Source: a bacterium (GTDB lineage Bacteria; Patescibacteriota; Minisyncoccia; UBA6257; GWB1-50-10). Taken from it: a stretch of 34,680 nucleotides of DNA. Each line of letters starts with the position of its first letter. Position 1 is the stretch's first letter. The stretch is taken from the NCBI GenBank assembly GCA_021791395.1, contig JAJYWR010000012.1, positions 1 through 34,680 of the forward strand. Reading direction: 5' to 3'. This document shows, one piece after another, positions 17,406-29,346 of this stretch. The translations under genes were made by a program, and so were the position numbers. Under the pieces are notes generated by a model, which saw nothing but the letters and a program-made list of their open reading frames with translations, was not told where the DNA came from and did not search any database.

Positions 17406-20400
17406 ATGCAAAAAGTCAAAATTTTTTCTTCTCATAAAAAGCAGGCATTCGCACCGGACAATTGGCTCGGTATCCAGGTCGATTCATATCAATGGTTCCT
17501 TGAAAAGGGACTCCGCGAACTCTTTGATGAGATTTCACCCATTAAAGATCACAGCGGGAACGAGCTGGAGTTGAGTTTTTTGGATTATAAATTCGACGAG
17601 CCGAAGTATACGGAAGCGCAGTCGATGGAAAAGGATTTGACGTACGAAGCGCCACTTCGGGCAAACATCAAGCTTGTCAACAAGCTTACCAAGGATACAA
17701 AGGTGCAGGAGGTGTATTTGGGTGACTTTCCGGTTATGACTGCGCGGGGAACGTTTATTGTGAACGGCGTGGAACGGGTTGTCATTTCGCAGATCATTCG
17801 ATCACCCGGGGCATACTTTACGGCGAACGTATGGAGAGGGAGGAAGCTTTTTGGCGCAAAGTTGATTCCCAATCGGGGGGCTTGGCTCGAATTCGAGACC
17901 GAGGCGGATGGTGTTGTGAGCGTGAAGATTGATCGGCGGAGGAAAGCTCCGGTGACGCAACTCCTTCGGATTTTCGGTTTTGAGACGAATGAGGAAATTA
18001 AGAAAGCCTTCGCGAAAGTTGATGTAGGGGCTTTGAAATATCTCGACGTCACACTTGCCAAAGATGAATCAAAAACTCGCGATGAGTCGTTCCTCGAAAT
18101 TTACAAGCGATTACGGCCGGGCGAACTCGCAACGCTCGAGAACGCAAAATTCCTCATCGAACCCATGTTTTCGCGTTTCGACCGATACGATTTAAGTCCG
18201 GTCGGAAGATATAAATTCAATCAGCGTTTGAACGTTACGAAGAAGGACAGTCGTGTTCTTGATGTGGACGATTTAGTTGCGGTCATTTCGGAAATCGTGC
18301 GGCTCAACAACGATCAATCGTCCGAACCGGACGATATTGATCACTTGGGTAACCGACGTATCAGGTCCGTTGGGGAATTAGTGCAGCTTCGGTTGAGGAT
18401 CGGTTTTGCGCGGTTAAAACGGGGGATTCAAGACAAGATGTCAACACTCGACCGTTCAACTCTCCAGCCGGCGCAGCTCGTAAACTACAAGCTTTTGACT
18501 TCGGTGGTGCGAGATTTCTTCGCTTCGTCGACCTTGTCACAGTTCATGGATCAAGTGAATCCTTTGGCCGAACTCGAGCATAAACGGCGGGTTTCTTCTA
18601 TGGGTCCGGGAGGACTCACGCGGGAACGGGCTGGCTTCGAGGTTCGGGATGTGCACCTTTCTTACTACGGGAGGATTTGCCCAATTCAAACGCCGGAAGG
18701 TGCGAATATCGGTATTGTGAATTACTTTGCGACGTGTGCGAGGATCAATGAATACGGATTTTTGGAATCGCCGTACTACCGTGTGAAGAACGGAAAAGTC
18801 ACCGACGAGCTAGTGTGGCTAAACGCGTTCGATGAGGAAAAGTACAATATCACGCAAGCGGACGTGAGAACCGACGACGAAGGGAAGATTCTGGAAAAAA
18901 TCGTTCCGGCCCGCGTGAAGGGAAATCCCTCGACGTGCCAAGCGACCGAAGTTGACTTTATAGATGTTTCAACGAACGAAATGATCAGCGTTTCGACGGC
19001 TCTCATACCGTTTTTGGAGCACAACGATGCCAACCGAGTGCTCATGGGCTCGAACATGCAACGCCAGGCGGTACCCCCGCTCATGGCCGAAGCGCCGCTC
19101 GTTTGTACCGGCGAAGAAGAAAAAGCCGCCGTCGACTCGGGGCAAGTTATCGTCGCGGACGTCCACGGGGTTGTTTCCGAAGTCGACGGTCGTTCCATAA
19201 CGGTGAAATCGGAAAAGGGAAACAAAGTTTACAATCTTTATAAATTTAAACGATCAAACAATTCGACCTGCATGTCGCAGCGGCCGGTCATTTCAGTCGG
19301 CGAGAAAGTGAAACCCGGAACGGTTTTAGCAGACGGTCCGGCGACCGAAAATGGTGTTTTAGCACTCGGTAAGAATCTTCTCGTTGCCTTCGTTCCGTTT
19401 TATGGAGCGAACTTCGAAGATGCCATCGTCGTTTCCGAGCGGGTTGCTCGCGAGGATCTCTTTACCTCGGTATACATCGATACGCACACCTGTCTCGTAA
19501 AAGACACGAAGTTGGGCCCCGAAATAACGACGCCCGATATTCCGAATGTCTCTGAAGAAAAATTGAGGAATTTGGATGCCGAAGGAATCATTCGGATCGG
19601 TGCCGAAGTGCGTGCGAACGATATTTTGGTCGGAAAGATTTCTCCGAAAGGGGAATCGGAACTTACTTCCGAAGAGCGGCTCCTCCGCGCCATTTTCGGT
19701 GAGAAGGCAAGAGATATCAAGGATACATCACTGACGCTGCCGCATGGCAAGGAAGGAAGAGTGATTGGCATCAAGATATTTTCGCGTGACAAAGGTGACA
19801 AGCTCGACCCCGGCATCATTAAAAAGATCCAGGTGGAAGTTGCACAGCTCCGGAAAATCAAAGCGGGCGACAAACTTGCGGGGCGCTACGGCAACAAAGG
19901 TGTCATTTCCCAAATACGGAAAGTGGAAGATATGCCGTATCTTGCGGACGGAACACCGGTTGATATCGTTTTGAATCCTTTGGGCGTCGTCTCCCGCATG
20001 AATTTGGGTCAAATTATGGAGGTGAGTTTAGGTCTCGCCGCGAAAAAACTCGGCTATCGGGCCGTTGTAAAGAACTTCGTCGGTGCGTCTGACGAGGACA
20101 TTAAAAACGAGCTTGTTGCTGCGGGATACGAATCGACCGGAAAGATGACGGTTATGAACGGTCTTACGGGCCAGCCCTTTACTGAACCGATTACCGTCGG
20201 CTATATGTACATCATGAAATTGAATCACTTGGTGGAAGACAAGATGCATGTCAGATCCACCGGACCATACTCCTTAATTACCCAGCAGCCTTTAGGCGGA
20301 AAGGCGAATCTCGGGGGACAGCGTTTCGGGGAAATGGAAGTGTGGGCGCTCGAGGGATACGGAGCGGCACATACGCTTCAAGAAATGCTGACCATCAAGT

Positions 20401-20585
20401 CGGACGACGTCATGGGCCGCTCGGCGGCATTTGAATCGATCATCAGGGGACAGGAAATACGCAAGCCGAACGTCCCCGCTTCGTTCAATGTGTTAGTTTC
20501 CGAAATGAAATCCTTGGGGCTCGACGTGAATTACGAGTACGAGCATAGTCGCGAAGAGGAAGGTCAAAACGAAGAAAACGAATAA
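17406..20585 (+). CDS. rpoB: DNA-directed RNA polymerase subunit beta
   Basis: GLTRERAGFEVRDVHLSYYGRICPIQTPEGANIGIV; GDKLAGRYGNKGVIS. Confidence 0.99.
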   Translation: MQKVKIFSSHKKQAFAPDNWLGIQVDSYQWFLEKGLRELFDEISPIKDHSGNELELSFLDYKFDEPKYTEAQSMEKDLTYEAPLRANIKLVNKLTKDTKVQEVYLGDFPVMTARGTFIVNGVERVVISQIIRSPGAYFTANVWRGRKLFGAKLIPNRGAWLEFETEADGVVSVKIDRRRKAPVTQLLRIFGFETNEEIKKAFAKVDVGALKYLDVTLAKDESKTRDESFLEIYKRLRPGELATLENAKFLIEPMFSRFDRYDLSPVGRYKFNQRLNVTKKDSRVLDVDDLVAVISEIVRLNNDQSSEPDDIDHLGNRRIRSVGELVQLRLRIGFARLKRGIQDKMSTLDRSTLQPAQLVNYKLLTSVVRDFFASSTLSQFMDQVNPLAELEHKRRVSSMGPGGLTRERAGFEVRDVHLSYYGRICPIQTPEGANIGIVNYFATCARINEYGFLESPYYRVKNGKVTDELVWLNAFDEEKYNITQADVRTDDEGKILEKIVPARVKGNPSTCQATEVDFIDVSTNEMISVSTALIPFLEHNDANRVLMGSNMQRQAVPPLMAEAPLVCTGEEEKAAVDSGQVIVADVHGVVSEVDGRSITVKSEKGNKVYNLYKFKRSNNSTCMSQRPVISVGEKVKPGTVLADGPATENGVLALGKNLLVAFVPFYGANFEDAIVVSERVAREDLFTSVYIDTHTCLVKDTKLGPEITTPDIPNVSEEKLRNLDAEGIIRIGAEVRANDILVGKISPKGESELTSEERLLRAIFGEKARDIKDTSLTLPHGKEGRVIGIKIFSRDKGDKLDPGIIKKIQVEVAQLRKIKAGDKLAGRYGNKGVISQIRKVEDMPYLADGTPVDIVLNPLGVVSRMNLGQIMEVSLGLAAKKLGYRAVVKNFVGASDEDIKNELVAAGYESTGKMTVMNGLTGQPFTEPITVGYMYIMKLNHLVEDKMHVRSTGPYSLITQQPLGGKANLGGQRFGEMEVWALEGYGAAHTLQEMLTIKSDDVMGRSAAFESIIRGQEIRKPNVPASFNVLVSEMKSLGLDVNYEYEHSREEEGQNEENE

Positions 20586-20600
20586 CCAAATATTACGACC

Positions 20601-23600
20601 ATGACCAGAGACGACATCAAAAAAATCGGTATCAAGTTAGCCTCGCCGGACGAGATCATGGAATGGTCCGCTCATAAGGGGCCGGATGGCGAAAAGATCT
20701 ACGGGGAAGTGACGAAGCCGGAAACGTTGAACTATCGGACGCAGCGTCCGGAAAAGGATGGTTTGTTTTCCGAACGGATCTTCGGGCCCACGAGGGATTA
20801 CGAGTGCTACTGTGGAAAGTACAAAAAGGTGAAGTTTAAGGGTATTGTGTGCGAAAAATGCGGCGTTGAAGTCACCCATTCATCAGTTCGACGGGAACGG
20901 ATGGGGCACATCAAGCTTGCCGCGCCGGTCGCTCACATTTGGTTTTTGAAAACGGTCCCTTCGCGCCTCAGTCTTGTTCTGAACATTTCCGAACCGAAAC
21001 TCGAGAAGGTGATCTACTATGCAGCGTATATCGTCACCAAGGTGAACGAGGAGAATAAAAAAAGAGCTCTGGAGAGCGTCAGTAAAGAATTCAAGTCGTT
21101 GAAGGAGGAAGGTTTTAAATCAGAAGAGCTCAAAAAGAAGCAAACCGAAGTCAAAGAAATCCTTTCACTTTTGAAGCCGGGGTTGATTTTGAGCCAAGAT
21201 GAGTACTACAGCTTAGTCGAGCGGTTTGGCGATGTTTTCGAGGCAGGCCAAGGAGCAGAAGCGATACGGAAGATCATGGAAAGCGTCGATCTGAAGGCCC
21301 TTTTGAAACAGCTCGAAAAAGAATTGGAAGAAGTGAGCGACGCTCTGAAGCAGAAGAAGATCCTTCTTCGACTGAAGCTTGTCCGCTCGATGTTGAAGTC
21401 CGGTGTCCGTCCCGAGTGGATGGTTTTAACGACGTTGCCAGTCCTTCCTCCAGAACTCCGCCCGATGGTGGTTTTGGACGGTGGTTTCTACGCGACGGCC
21501 GATTTGAACGATCTCTATGCTCGGGTTATCAATCGGAATAATCGATTGAAGAAGCTTATCGAGCTGAAGTCGCCTGAAGTCATTATTGTGAACGAAAAGC
21601 GAATGCTCCAGGAAGCGGTGGATGCTCTTATCGACAACACGGCTCGTTTGGGGAGTCAACTTTTATCGTCCAAGCGTCGACCTTTGAAATCGCTTGCCGA
21701 TATGTTAAAAGGGAAACAAGGACGGTTCCGCCAGAATCTTCTTGGAAAACGCGTCGACTATTCCGGCCGCTCGGTTATCGTTGTCGGCCCCGAATTGAAG
21801 CTCAATGAATGCGGTCTTCCGAAGAATATGGCAATTGAACTTTTCCGGCCGTTCGTCATCAATAAAATAATAGAGCGCGGGTTTGCATTCAATATCAAAC
21901 AAGCAAACCGGCTCATTGAGCAAGGTCCGCCGGAAGTATGGGCAATTTTGGAAGAAGTCATTCAATCAAGGAGAGTGCTTTTAAATCGCGCCCCGACTCT
22001 TCACCGTCTCGGCATTCAAGCATTCAAACCCGTTCTTATTGAAGATCTTGCAATTCGGATCCCGCCTTTGGTTTGTACCGCCTTCAATGCCGATTTCGAT
22101 GGAGACCAAATGGCCATTCATTTGCCCTTGACTGCCGAGGCGCAGTACGAGGCGGAAAATCTCATGGATGCCGGAAAGAACCTTTTGAAGCCGGCCGACG
22201 GCGGACCGATTGTCACACCGACCAATGATGTCATTTTGGGTGTTTACTTCCTGACCCATGTGAAGAAGGGTGCAAAGGGGGAGGGGAAATCATTCGCTGA
22301 CGTCCGAGATCTTTCCTTTGCCGTTGAAAACGGATTAGTCGACATAAGTGCGATGGTTAAAGTGTATGTTGAAGGAAAACTTATGGAGACATCGTTCGGC
22401 CGTCTCGTTTTCAACGAGGTTCTGCCGGATGATTTCGAATATGTGAACGATACGCTCGACAAGGGTGGATTGAAGAGTTTAGTTTCCCGGATCATTGAGG
22501 ATCGAAGCGTGGATGAGAGCAGGTTTTACGTCGATAAGATTAAAGATCTTGGTTTTTACTACTCGACGATCTCCTCGATAACGTGGGGCATGCTCGATAC
22601 GATACTTCCCAAAGAAAAGAAAGGTATCCTCGAAGGAGCCGAAAAGGAGGTTGCTTTAATCGAGGACCAATATAACGAAGGACTCCTAACATTCGAAGAG
22701 CGGAAGAGCAGAATCATTACAATTTGGACCGATGCTCGGGAACGCATTGCAAAAATCCTTCCCCAAACGCTGACAGAAGAGAATCCTCTTTCCATGATTT
22801 TGAATTCCAAATCACGTGGCAGCTGGTCACAAATGATCCAGATGGTTGGCATGAAAGGATTGATTCAAGACGTGCGTGGGGAAACGATAGAATTGCCCGC
22901 TAAGTCCTCGTACAAGGAAGGATTGGGTGTTCTCGAATACTTCATCAGCGCCCACGGCGCTCGAAAGGGTTCGACCGACACGGCTTTGAAGACCGCAGCT
23001 GCCGGATATCTTACACGGCGCTTGGTTGATGTCGCGCAGGACGTTTTCATAAGCGAAGAAGATTGCGGCGCGAAGGAAGGAATTGAAATCATACGAGCCG
23101 AAGGGGATGCGTATGGTTATTCGTTCGCCGAGCGCATCTTTTCGCGGACGGCATTGGAAGATATCCGCATCGACCGGAAGGTTGTTGTGAAGGCTGGCGA
23201 GCCGATTGGCCGTGAAGCGGCGAAGGAAATTCAAAATTCGAAATTAGAGTTGATTAAGGTGAGAACGCCTATTACCTGCAAAGCAGCTTCCGGCATTTGT
23301 GCGACGTGCTACGGGTTGGATTTGGGAAGGAATAAGAGAGTTGAGCGGGGAGAAGCAGTCGGCGTCATAGCTGCCCAATCCATTGGTGAGCCTGGTACCC
23401 AGCTTACGCTCCGAACGTTCCACATTGGCGGTATTGCCGGATCAGATATTACGCACGGCTTGCCGAGAATCGAGGAAATCTTCGAATCTAGGATTCCGAA
23501 AGGGAAAGCAACCTTGGTACGGGCGGACGGCATTGTGACCGACATTGCCGATCGAGGCCTTTCGACCGTCATTGCAGTCAGGGAAGAAGCATCGTCCGGC

Positions 23601-24264
23601 GTGAAGCGGAGAGGTAGGAGAACTTCGAAAGAGAAGAATGTTTATGAATATTTGGTTCCGCCGCGCGCTGGCATTCGAGTTAAAATCGGGGATACGGTAC
23701 GGCGCGGCGAGCAAATATACGAAGGACCGATGGACTTGCGGGAAATTCTTGCCTATCGCGGCCTCAATGAACTCATCCACTACGTGGTGAACGAAATTCA
23801 AAAGATTTATGTGACGCAGGGGTCGGTCATCAACGATAAGCACATCGAAATCATGGTGCGGCAGATGCTCTCCAAAGTTACCGTGAAAGATCCGGGCGAT
23901 ACTGAATTCATGCTCGGGGAAATCGTTGGCAAGTCCAAATTCATAACGGTTGCAAAGGAAGCGAAGCGATCGAAGAAAAAACCGCCGCGCGCCGTCCAGA
24001 AGGTCTTTGGTATTACGAGAATCGCGCTTGCTACCGAGAGCTTCCTTTCGGCCGCCTCATTCCAGGAAACCGCACGGGTGCTCGTTGAAGCCGCCGTTGC
24101 AGCAAAGGTTGATTCATTGAAAGGCCTCAAGGAAAATGTGATCATTGGCCGCCTCATACCGGCTGGTACGGGGGTGAGAAAGATACCAGAAGAAGCTTTG
24201 CGCGAAATGAAGATAAAATTGACAGGAACCGTCGTTTCTGATAATGTGACTCAAACTACACCAG

Positions 24265-24287
<23 letters not shown>
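20601..24287 (+). CDS. rpoC: DNA-directed RNA polymerase subunit beta'
   Basis: [23 protein letters not shown] zinc motif, [15 protein letters not shown] catalytic motif. Confidence 0.99.
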
Positions 24288-25132
<845 letters not shown>

Positions 25133-25152
25133 GGGAAAAGATATTTATTGCC

Positions 25153-25362
25153 ATGAAACAGCAAAAACAGTGTTTTTTTTGTTCGCAGAACTCGAAGGTC
25201 ATCGATTACCATGATGTCGATACTTTGAAGAAGTTCGTCTCGAGCCAGCTTAAAATCATCGATCCGCGCCATAGCCATATTTGTGCGAAGCATCAACGGA
25301 GGCTTGCAAAGGCTATCAAACAGGCGAGGGTTATGGGCCTTTTACCTTTTGTGAAGAAGTAA
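25153..25362 (+). CDS. rpsR: 30S ribosomal protein bS18
   Basis: IDYHDVDTLKKFVSSQLKIIDPRHSHICAKHQRRLAKAIKQARVMGLLPFV. Confidence 0.96.
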   Translation: MKQQKQCFFCSQNSKVIDYHDVDTLKKFVSSQLKIIDPRHSHICAKHQRRLAKAIKQARVMGLLPFVKK

Positions 25363-25369
25363 AGAAGCG

Positions 25370-25939
25370 ATGGCTTTGGACCTCAAGGTTTTTCAATTGA
25401 TCAACGGGCTGTCCGGCATTTCGGGTATTGTGGATTTCTTCGGTATCTTTTTGGCGGAGTATTTGCCGTATCTTATGGGAGTAGCACTCCTTTTTTTCGT
25501 TTTCAAGCGCGAGGGGACAAAAAACAAGCTCATGGTTTTCCTTTCTCTCATTTTTACCGCTCTTGTTTCTTATTCCGTTCTGACCGCGCTTATCGATTTT
25601 TTCTTTCCGCGTGAACGGCCGTCTGCATTTCTCAATATCACTCCGCTTATAGCAGCGAATGGCCCATCATTTCCGTCGGCGCACGCAGCTTTTTTCTTTG
25701 CTGTATCCTTCGTTCTTCTTTCAATGAACAAAAAGTGGGGAACTTGGTTCCTTATCCTTTCGACGATCATGGGCATCGCAAGGATATTCGTCGGCACCCA
25801 TTATCCGTCGGATATCGTGGGAGGAGTCGTGGTCGGTTTTGTCACCTTCCTCATTTATAAATTCCTTTTTCATCTTCGACATGAATCATTCGTCTCCGAT
25901 GAAGTACCGAGGGAAAATCTCGAAAGAGCTGAAGAATAA
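25370..25939 (+). CDS. PAP2-family phosphatase (possible undecaprenyl-diphosphatase)
   Basis: RERPSAF...PSFPSAHAAF...GIARIFVGTHYPSDIVGG phosphatase motifs; TM segments. Confidence 0.88.
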   Translation: MALDLKVFQLINGLSGISGIVDFFGIFLAEYLPYLMGVALLFFVFKREGTKNKLMVFLSLIFTALVSYSVLTALIDFFFPRERPSAFLNITPLIAANGPSFPSAHAAFFFAVSFVLLSMNKKWGTWFLILSTIMGIARIFVGTHYPSDIVGGVVVGFVTFLIYKFLFHLRHESFVSDEVPRENLERAEE

Positions 25940-26498
25940 TCTCGCCGCATCACTTCGAAACGGTGCAGTGGGAATTTTTCCGACAGATACCATTTACGGT
26001 ATTGTTACTTCGGCCTTTTCTGCTCAAGGAGTTCATCGTGTTTACCGCTTGCGGAAAAGAAATCCGCGGAAGCCTTTTATCATACTTATTTCCTCTCCCC
26101 GTGACCTTGCGAAGTTCGGTGTACAGCCTTCGAACCGGCAAAAGAAAATTATGAATATCGTTTGGCCGGGACCCACGAGTTTGATTTTTGCGATGTCACA
26201 CGGAAAATTTGATTATTTGACGAGGGGAGAGAGCAGTTTAGCTTTCCGCGTTCCCGGGCCGGTATGGCTTCGCGATTTCTTGTCGGCTTCGGGTCCCCTC
26301 GTCGCACCTTCCGCTAATTGGGAAGGGGAAAAGCCCTCAAGAAACATACGCGAAGCAAAAAAGTACTTCGGCGACAAGGTGGATTTTTATACCTCGAGGG
26401 GGAATCTGATTTCCGCCCCTTCGACCCTCGTGTCCTTGGTCGGCGAGCCGAGGGTACTGCGGGAAGGTGCCTCCAACCTGAAAGGGTTGATAAAATAA
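25881..26498 (+). CDS. tsaC: Threonylcarbamoyl-AMP synthase (Sua5/YrdC/YwlC family)
   Basis: GIFPTDTIYGIVTSAF, RKPFIILISS, WPGPTSLIF, APSANWEGEKPS; start ATG 25881 overlaps the PAP2 gene. Confidence 0.88.
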   Translation: MNHSSPMKYRGKISKELKNNLAASLRNGAVGIFPTDTIYGIVTSAFSAQGVHRVYRLRKRNPRKPFIILISSPRDLAKFGVQPSNRQKKIMNIVWPGPTSLIFAMSHGKFDYLTRGESSLAFRVPGPVWLRDFLSASGPLVAPSANWEGEKPSRNIREAKKYFGDKVDFYTSRGNLISAPSTLVSLVGEPRVLREGASNLKGLIK

Positions 26499-26527
26499 CG
26501 ATTTCATGGTATTTTGTACCTACTGAC

Positions 26528-26713
26528 ATGTTCGAAAAAATAGGCAATTTCATACAAGATTCCAAGCAGGAGCTGAAGAAGGTAAATTGGCCGACTCGCG
26601 AAGAGACGACTCGGTACACCCTTTTCGTGATAGGGTTTTCCGTCGGTTTAGCGGCATTCTTAGGAATTCTCGATTTTGTCTTCATTCAAATCCTCCAGCG
26701 GATCGTTTTTTAA
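26528..26713 (+). CDS. secE: Preprotein translocase subunit SecE
   Basis: MFEKIGNFIQDSKQELKKVNWPTREETTRYTLFVIGFSVGLAAFLGILDFVF; upstream of nusG. Confidence 0.94.
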   Translation: MFEKIGNFIQDSKQELKKVNWPTREETTRYTLFVIGFSVGLAAFLGILDFVFIQILQRIVF

Positions 26714-26715
26714 CA

Positions 26716-27270
26716 ATGGAACCGGAAAAAGATACAATCCAAAGGAATAAGGCTTGGTATGCGGTGCATACGTACTCCGGCTACGAGGATGCAGTGTCGA
26801 AATATTTAAAGCAAAGGATATCGTCGCTCGGCATGACCGATAAAATCTTCGATGTTGTGGTGCCGAAAGAGGTGAAGATAAAGATCAAGAACGGCAAGCG
26901 GCAAAAGACGGAGGAAAAAATTTATCCCGGTTACGTTCTTGTTCACATGATTTTGGACAACGATTCGTGGTATGTAGTAAGAAATACGCCGCGTGTCACG
27001 GGATTCGTCGGAGCCGATTCAACGAAGCCGACGCCGCTTTCGAAGGGAGAAGTCGACGAACTCATGATGCGGATGGGCGGACAGGAGCCGAAATTCAAAG
27101 TTGACTTTAAAGTGGATGAAATGGTAAAAATAACCGACGGCCCGTTCAAAGATCAGGAGGGAAGAATCTCCGAGATCGACGAGGAACGGGGAAGGATCAA
27201 GGTTCTCGTCCCCATTTTCGGAAGAGATACCGTCGTCGAATTAGACTCACTGCAAGTGAGGAAGTTATAA
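26716..27270 (+). CDS. nusG: Transcription termination/antitermination protein NusG
   Basis: AWYAVHTYSGYEDAV, YPGYVLVHM, VRNTPRVTGFVG, KOW motif ITDGPFKDQEGRISEID. Confidence 0.97.
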   Translation: MEPEKDTIQRNKAWYAVHTYSGYEDAVSKYLKQRISSLGMTDKIFDVVVPKEVKIKIKNGKRQKTEEKIYPGYVLVHMILDNDSWYVVRNTPRVTGFVGADSTKPTPLSKGEVDELMMRMGGQEPKFKVDFKVDEMVKITDGPFKDQEGRISEIDEERGRIKVLVPIFGRDTVVELDSLQVRKL

Positions 27271-27294
27271 CGGAAATAAATATCAATAAATTTT

Positions 27295-27720
27295 ATGGCA
27301 AAACCGATCAAAACAGTACTCAAACTACAGATCAAAGCGGGGGCAGCGACCCCAGCACCGCCGATTGGGCCGGCTCTCGGCCAGCACGGCGTTAATATCG
27401 GGGCTTTCGTGCAGCAGTTCAACGAAGCGACCAAGGATATGATGGGGGACGTCATTCCGGCCGAAATAACCATCTATGAAGATCGGTCGTTCGATTTTAA
27501 GCTGAAAACTTCCCCGGCATCGGCTCTTTTAAAGAAAGCTGCCGGCCTCGAAAAAGCTTCCGCTGAACCCGGGAGGAAAGCGGTTGGTAAGATTACGAAA
27601 GACGATTTGAAGAAGATTGCCGAGCAAAAAATGATCGATTTGAATGCTCACGACATCGACGCGGCAATGAAAATCATCGCAGGGACTGCCAAGAATATGG
27701 GGGTGGAGATTGTGGATTAA
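27295..27720 (+). CDS. rplK: 50S ribosomal protein uL11
   Basis: [36 protein letters not shown]. Confidence 0.98.
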   Translation: MAKPIKTVLKLQIKAGAATPAPPIGPALGQHGVNIGAFVQQFNEATKDMMGDVIPAEITIYEDRSFDFKLKTSPASALLKKAAGLEKASAEPGRKAVGKITKDDLKKIAEQKMIDLNAHDIDAAMKIIAGTAKNMGVEIVD

Positions 27721-27721
27721 A

Positions 27722-27937
27722 AAATAAATCCTCCCTCCCGCTCATCAGCCACCCTCCGCTCGGGTGGCTTTTTGTTCGCTTTTCCTCATCCGCCACGGAA
27801 AATGCGGAACTCAACCTCGGTTTCTTTAAAGAAACCGTCGGGATTTAAACAGTCCTATTTTCCTGCTTCTTCGTCGTCGCTCAGAAAGCCGCCGCCTCGC
27901 TCCGGGAAAGGCTTCTTCGGGGAGGGAGGATTTATTT
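27722..27937 (+). ncRNA. Candidate structured RNA element, copy C
   Basis: Outer stem 27722-27739/27920-27937 (18 bp perfect); P2 27763-27774/27882-27893 (12 bp, two G.U); P3 GGAAAAT/ATTTTCC 27797-27803/27857-27863; GGAACTCAACCTC, 20-nt palindrome, GGGATTTAAACAG. Confidence 0.75.
27747..27774 (+). terminator. Possible intrinsic terminator after rplK, nested in element C
   Basis: AGCCACCC-tccgctc-GGGTGGCTTTTTG. Confidence 0.65.
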
Positions 27938-27957
27938 AAAGAAGAGAAATAATCTTA

Positions 27958-27963
27958 TATAAT
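27958..27963 (+). promoter_or_regulatory. -10 box (TATAAT) 7 nt upstream of tmk ATG 27971
   Basis: TATAAT-gatattt-ATG. Confidence 0.55.
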
Positions 27964-27970
27964 GATATTT

Positions 27971-28663
27971 ATGAAAAAGGGAAAGTTCATCGTGGTGGAA
28001 GGAATCGACGGATCGGGAAAGGGGGAACAATTCAAACTTCTCTTGAGAAGATTGCAAAAGGAAGGTTTCAAGATTGCGACCTTTGATTTTCCCCAATACG
28101 GCAAGCCGTCGGCTTTTTTCGTGGAACGGTATTTAAACGGGCGCTACGGGACGCTCAAGGAAGTGGGGCCGTACAAGGCTTCCATATTTTATGCGCTCGA
28201 TCGGTTTGATGTCGGACCAAAGATAAAAAATTGGATTGACTCGGGGAGGGTGGTCGTTTCCAACCGGTACGTGCCTTCCAATATGGGACACCAAGGGGCG
28301 AAGATAGAGAATGTCGGAGAGAGAAAGAAGTACCTGCGGTGGGTTCACGATTTCGAATACGGGATTATGGGGATACCGAAACCAAACGCCTCGGTGATAC
28401 TCCACGTTCCTGCAAATATTGCATATTACTTGATCGGGAAGAAGCGCTCGAGGAAGTATTTAGGCGGCAAGCAACGCGATATCCATGAAGGGAGCATCGA
28501 GCATTTGCAGCGGGCCGAGAGAACGTACCTTGAAATGGCCAAGATGTTTCCAAAGGATTTCGTCATTGTTGAGTGCGTAAAAAATAATAAACTCCTCACA
28601 ATTGGGGAGATTCACGAAAAAATTTGGAAAGAGGTAAAAAAAATCCTCGGGGCTAAAGCTTGA
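27971..28663 (+). CDS. tmk: Thymidylate kinase (dTMP kinase family); start ATG 27971 preferred over 27962
   Basis: [20 protein letters not shown]-loop, [32 protein letters not shown]. Confidence 0.9.
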   Translation: MKKGKFIVVEGIDGSGKGEQFKLLLRRLQKEGFKIATFDFPQYGKPSAFFVERYLNGRYGTLKEVGPYKASIFYALDRFDVGPKIKNWIDSGRVVVSNRYVPSNMGHQGAKIENVGERKKYLRWVHDFEYGIMGIPKPNASVILHVPANIAYYLIGKKRSRKYLGGKQRDIHEGSIEHLQRAERTYLEMAKMFPKDFVIVECVKNNKLLTIGEIHEKIWKEVKKILGAKA

Positions 28664-29087
28664 TTTTTCCTTCCTCCATTTCTTTATAGACAGTGCCGAG
28701 AACCCCGTTGATGAATCGGGGGGAATTTTGTCCGCTGTAATTCTTTGCTATCTCGATCGCTTCGTTGATGGCGACCTTCGGTGGAACTTCATTCTTATCG
28801 GCATAAATGAGTTCGTAGAGCCCGATGCGAAGGATATTCCGGTCGACAATGGCAATTTGTTCAAGCGGCCACTCGCTGGCGTAGGTTCGAATGAACTCGT
28901 CGATTTGGGGAAGGTGTTCGATGATGCCTTTCATAAGTCTCCACGCAAACTCCGGTTCATCAATGCCGGGGCCGAATTCGTTCAAGTTCCGGTCGAGTAT
29001 TTCGGCGAGATCCGTTTTTTTGCCGTAAAAATCCCACTCGTAGAGTGATTGAAGGACAATCGTGCGGGCTAAATGGCGCGTCGCCAT
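28653..29087 (-). CDS. nusB: Transcription antitermination factor NusB
   Basis: [20 protein letters not shown]...[49 protein letters not shown]; start at 29087. Confidence 0.93.
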   Translation of the reverse strand: MATRHLARTIVLQSLYEWDFYGKKTDLAEILDRNLNEFGPGIDEPEFAWRLMKGIIEHLPQIDEFIRTYASEWPLEQIAIVDRNILRIGLYELIYADKNEVPPKVAINEAIEIAKNYSGQNSPRFINGVLGTVYKEMEEGKIKL

Positions 29088-29091
29088 GCTC

Positions 29092-29292
29092 TTATTGTTG
29101 CGTTGTGTTCGAAGTTTGCGGCTTAGATTTTGCAACTTTCACGTACGTTCCGCATTGCGGGCAAATCTTGTGCGGTAATGCCGGCCCCCCGCACTCGGGG
29201 CATGGGATGACGTTCACTTTCTTCATGCCGAGTTGTGAACGCCGTCTGCCAACCTTCGATTTTGAATGATGTTTGGTAGGTACGCCACCCAT
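29092..29292 (-). CDS. rpmF: 50S ribosomal protein bL32
   Basis: [20 protein letters not shown]..., zinc-binding [20 protein letters not shown]. Confidence 0.95.
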   Translation of the reverse strand: MGGVPTKHHSKSKVGRRRSQLGMKKVNVIPCPECGGPALPHKICPQCGTYVKVAKSKPQTSNTTQQ

Positions 29293-29346
29293 AGGTTTGA
29301 TTTAACTTTATTATAGGGGATTCAGAGGAGAAGTCAAATCAAATTT

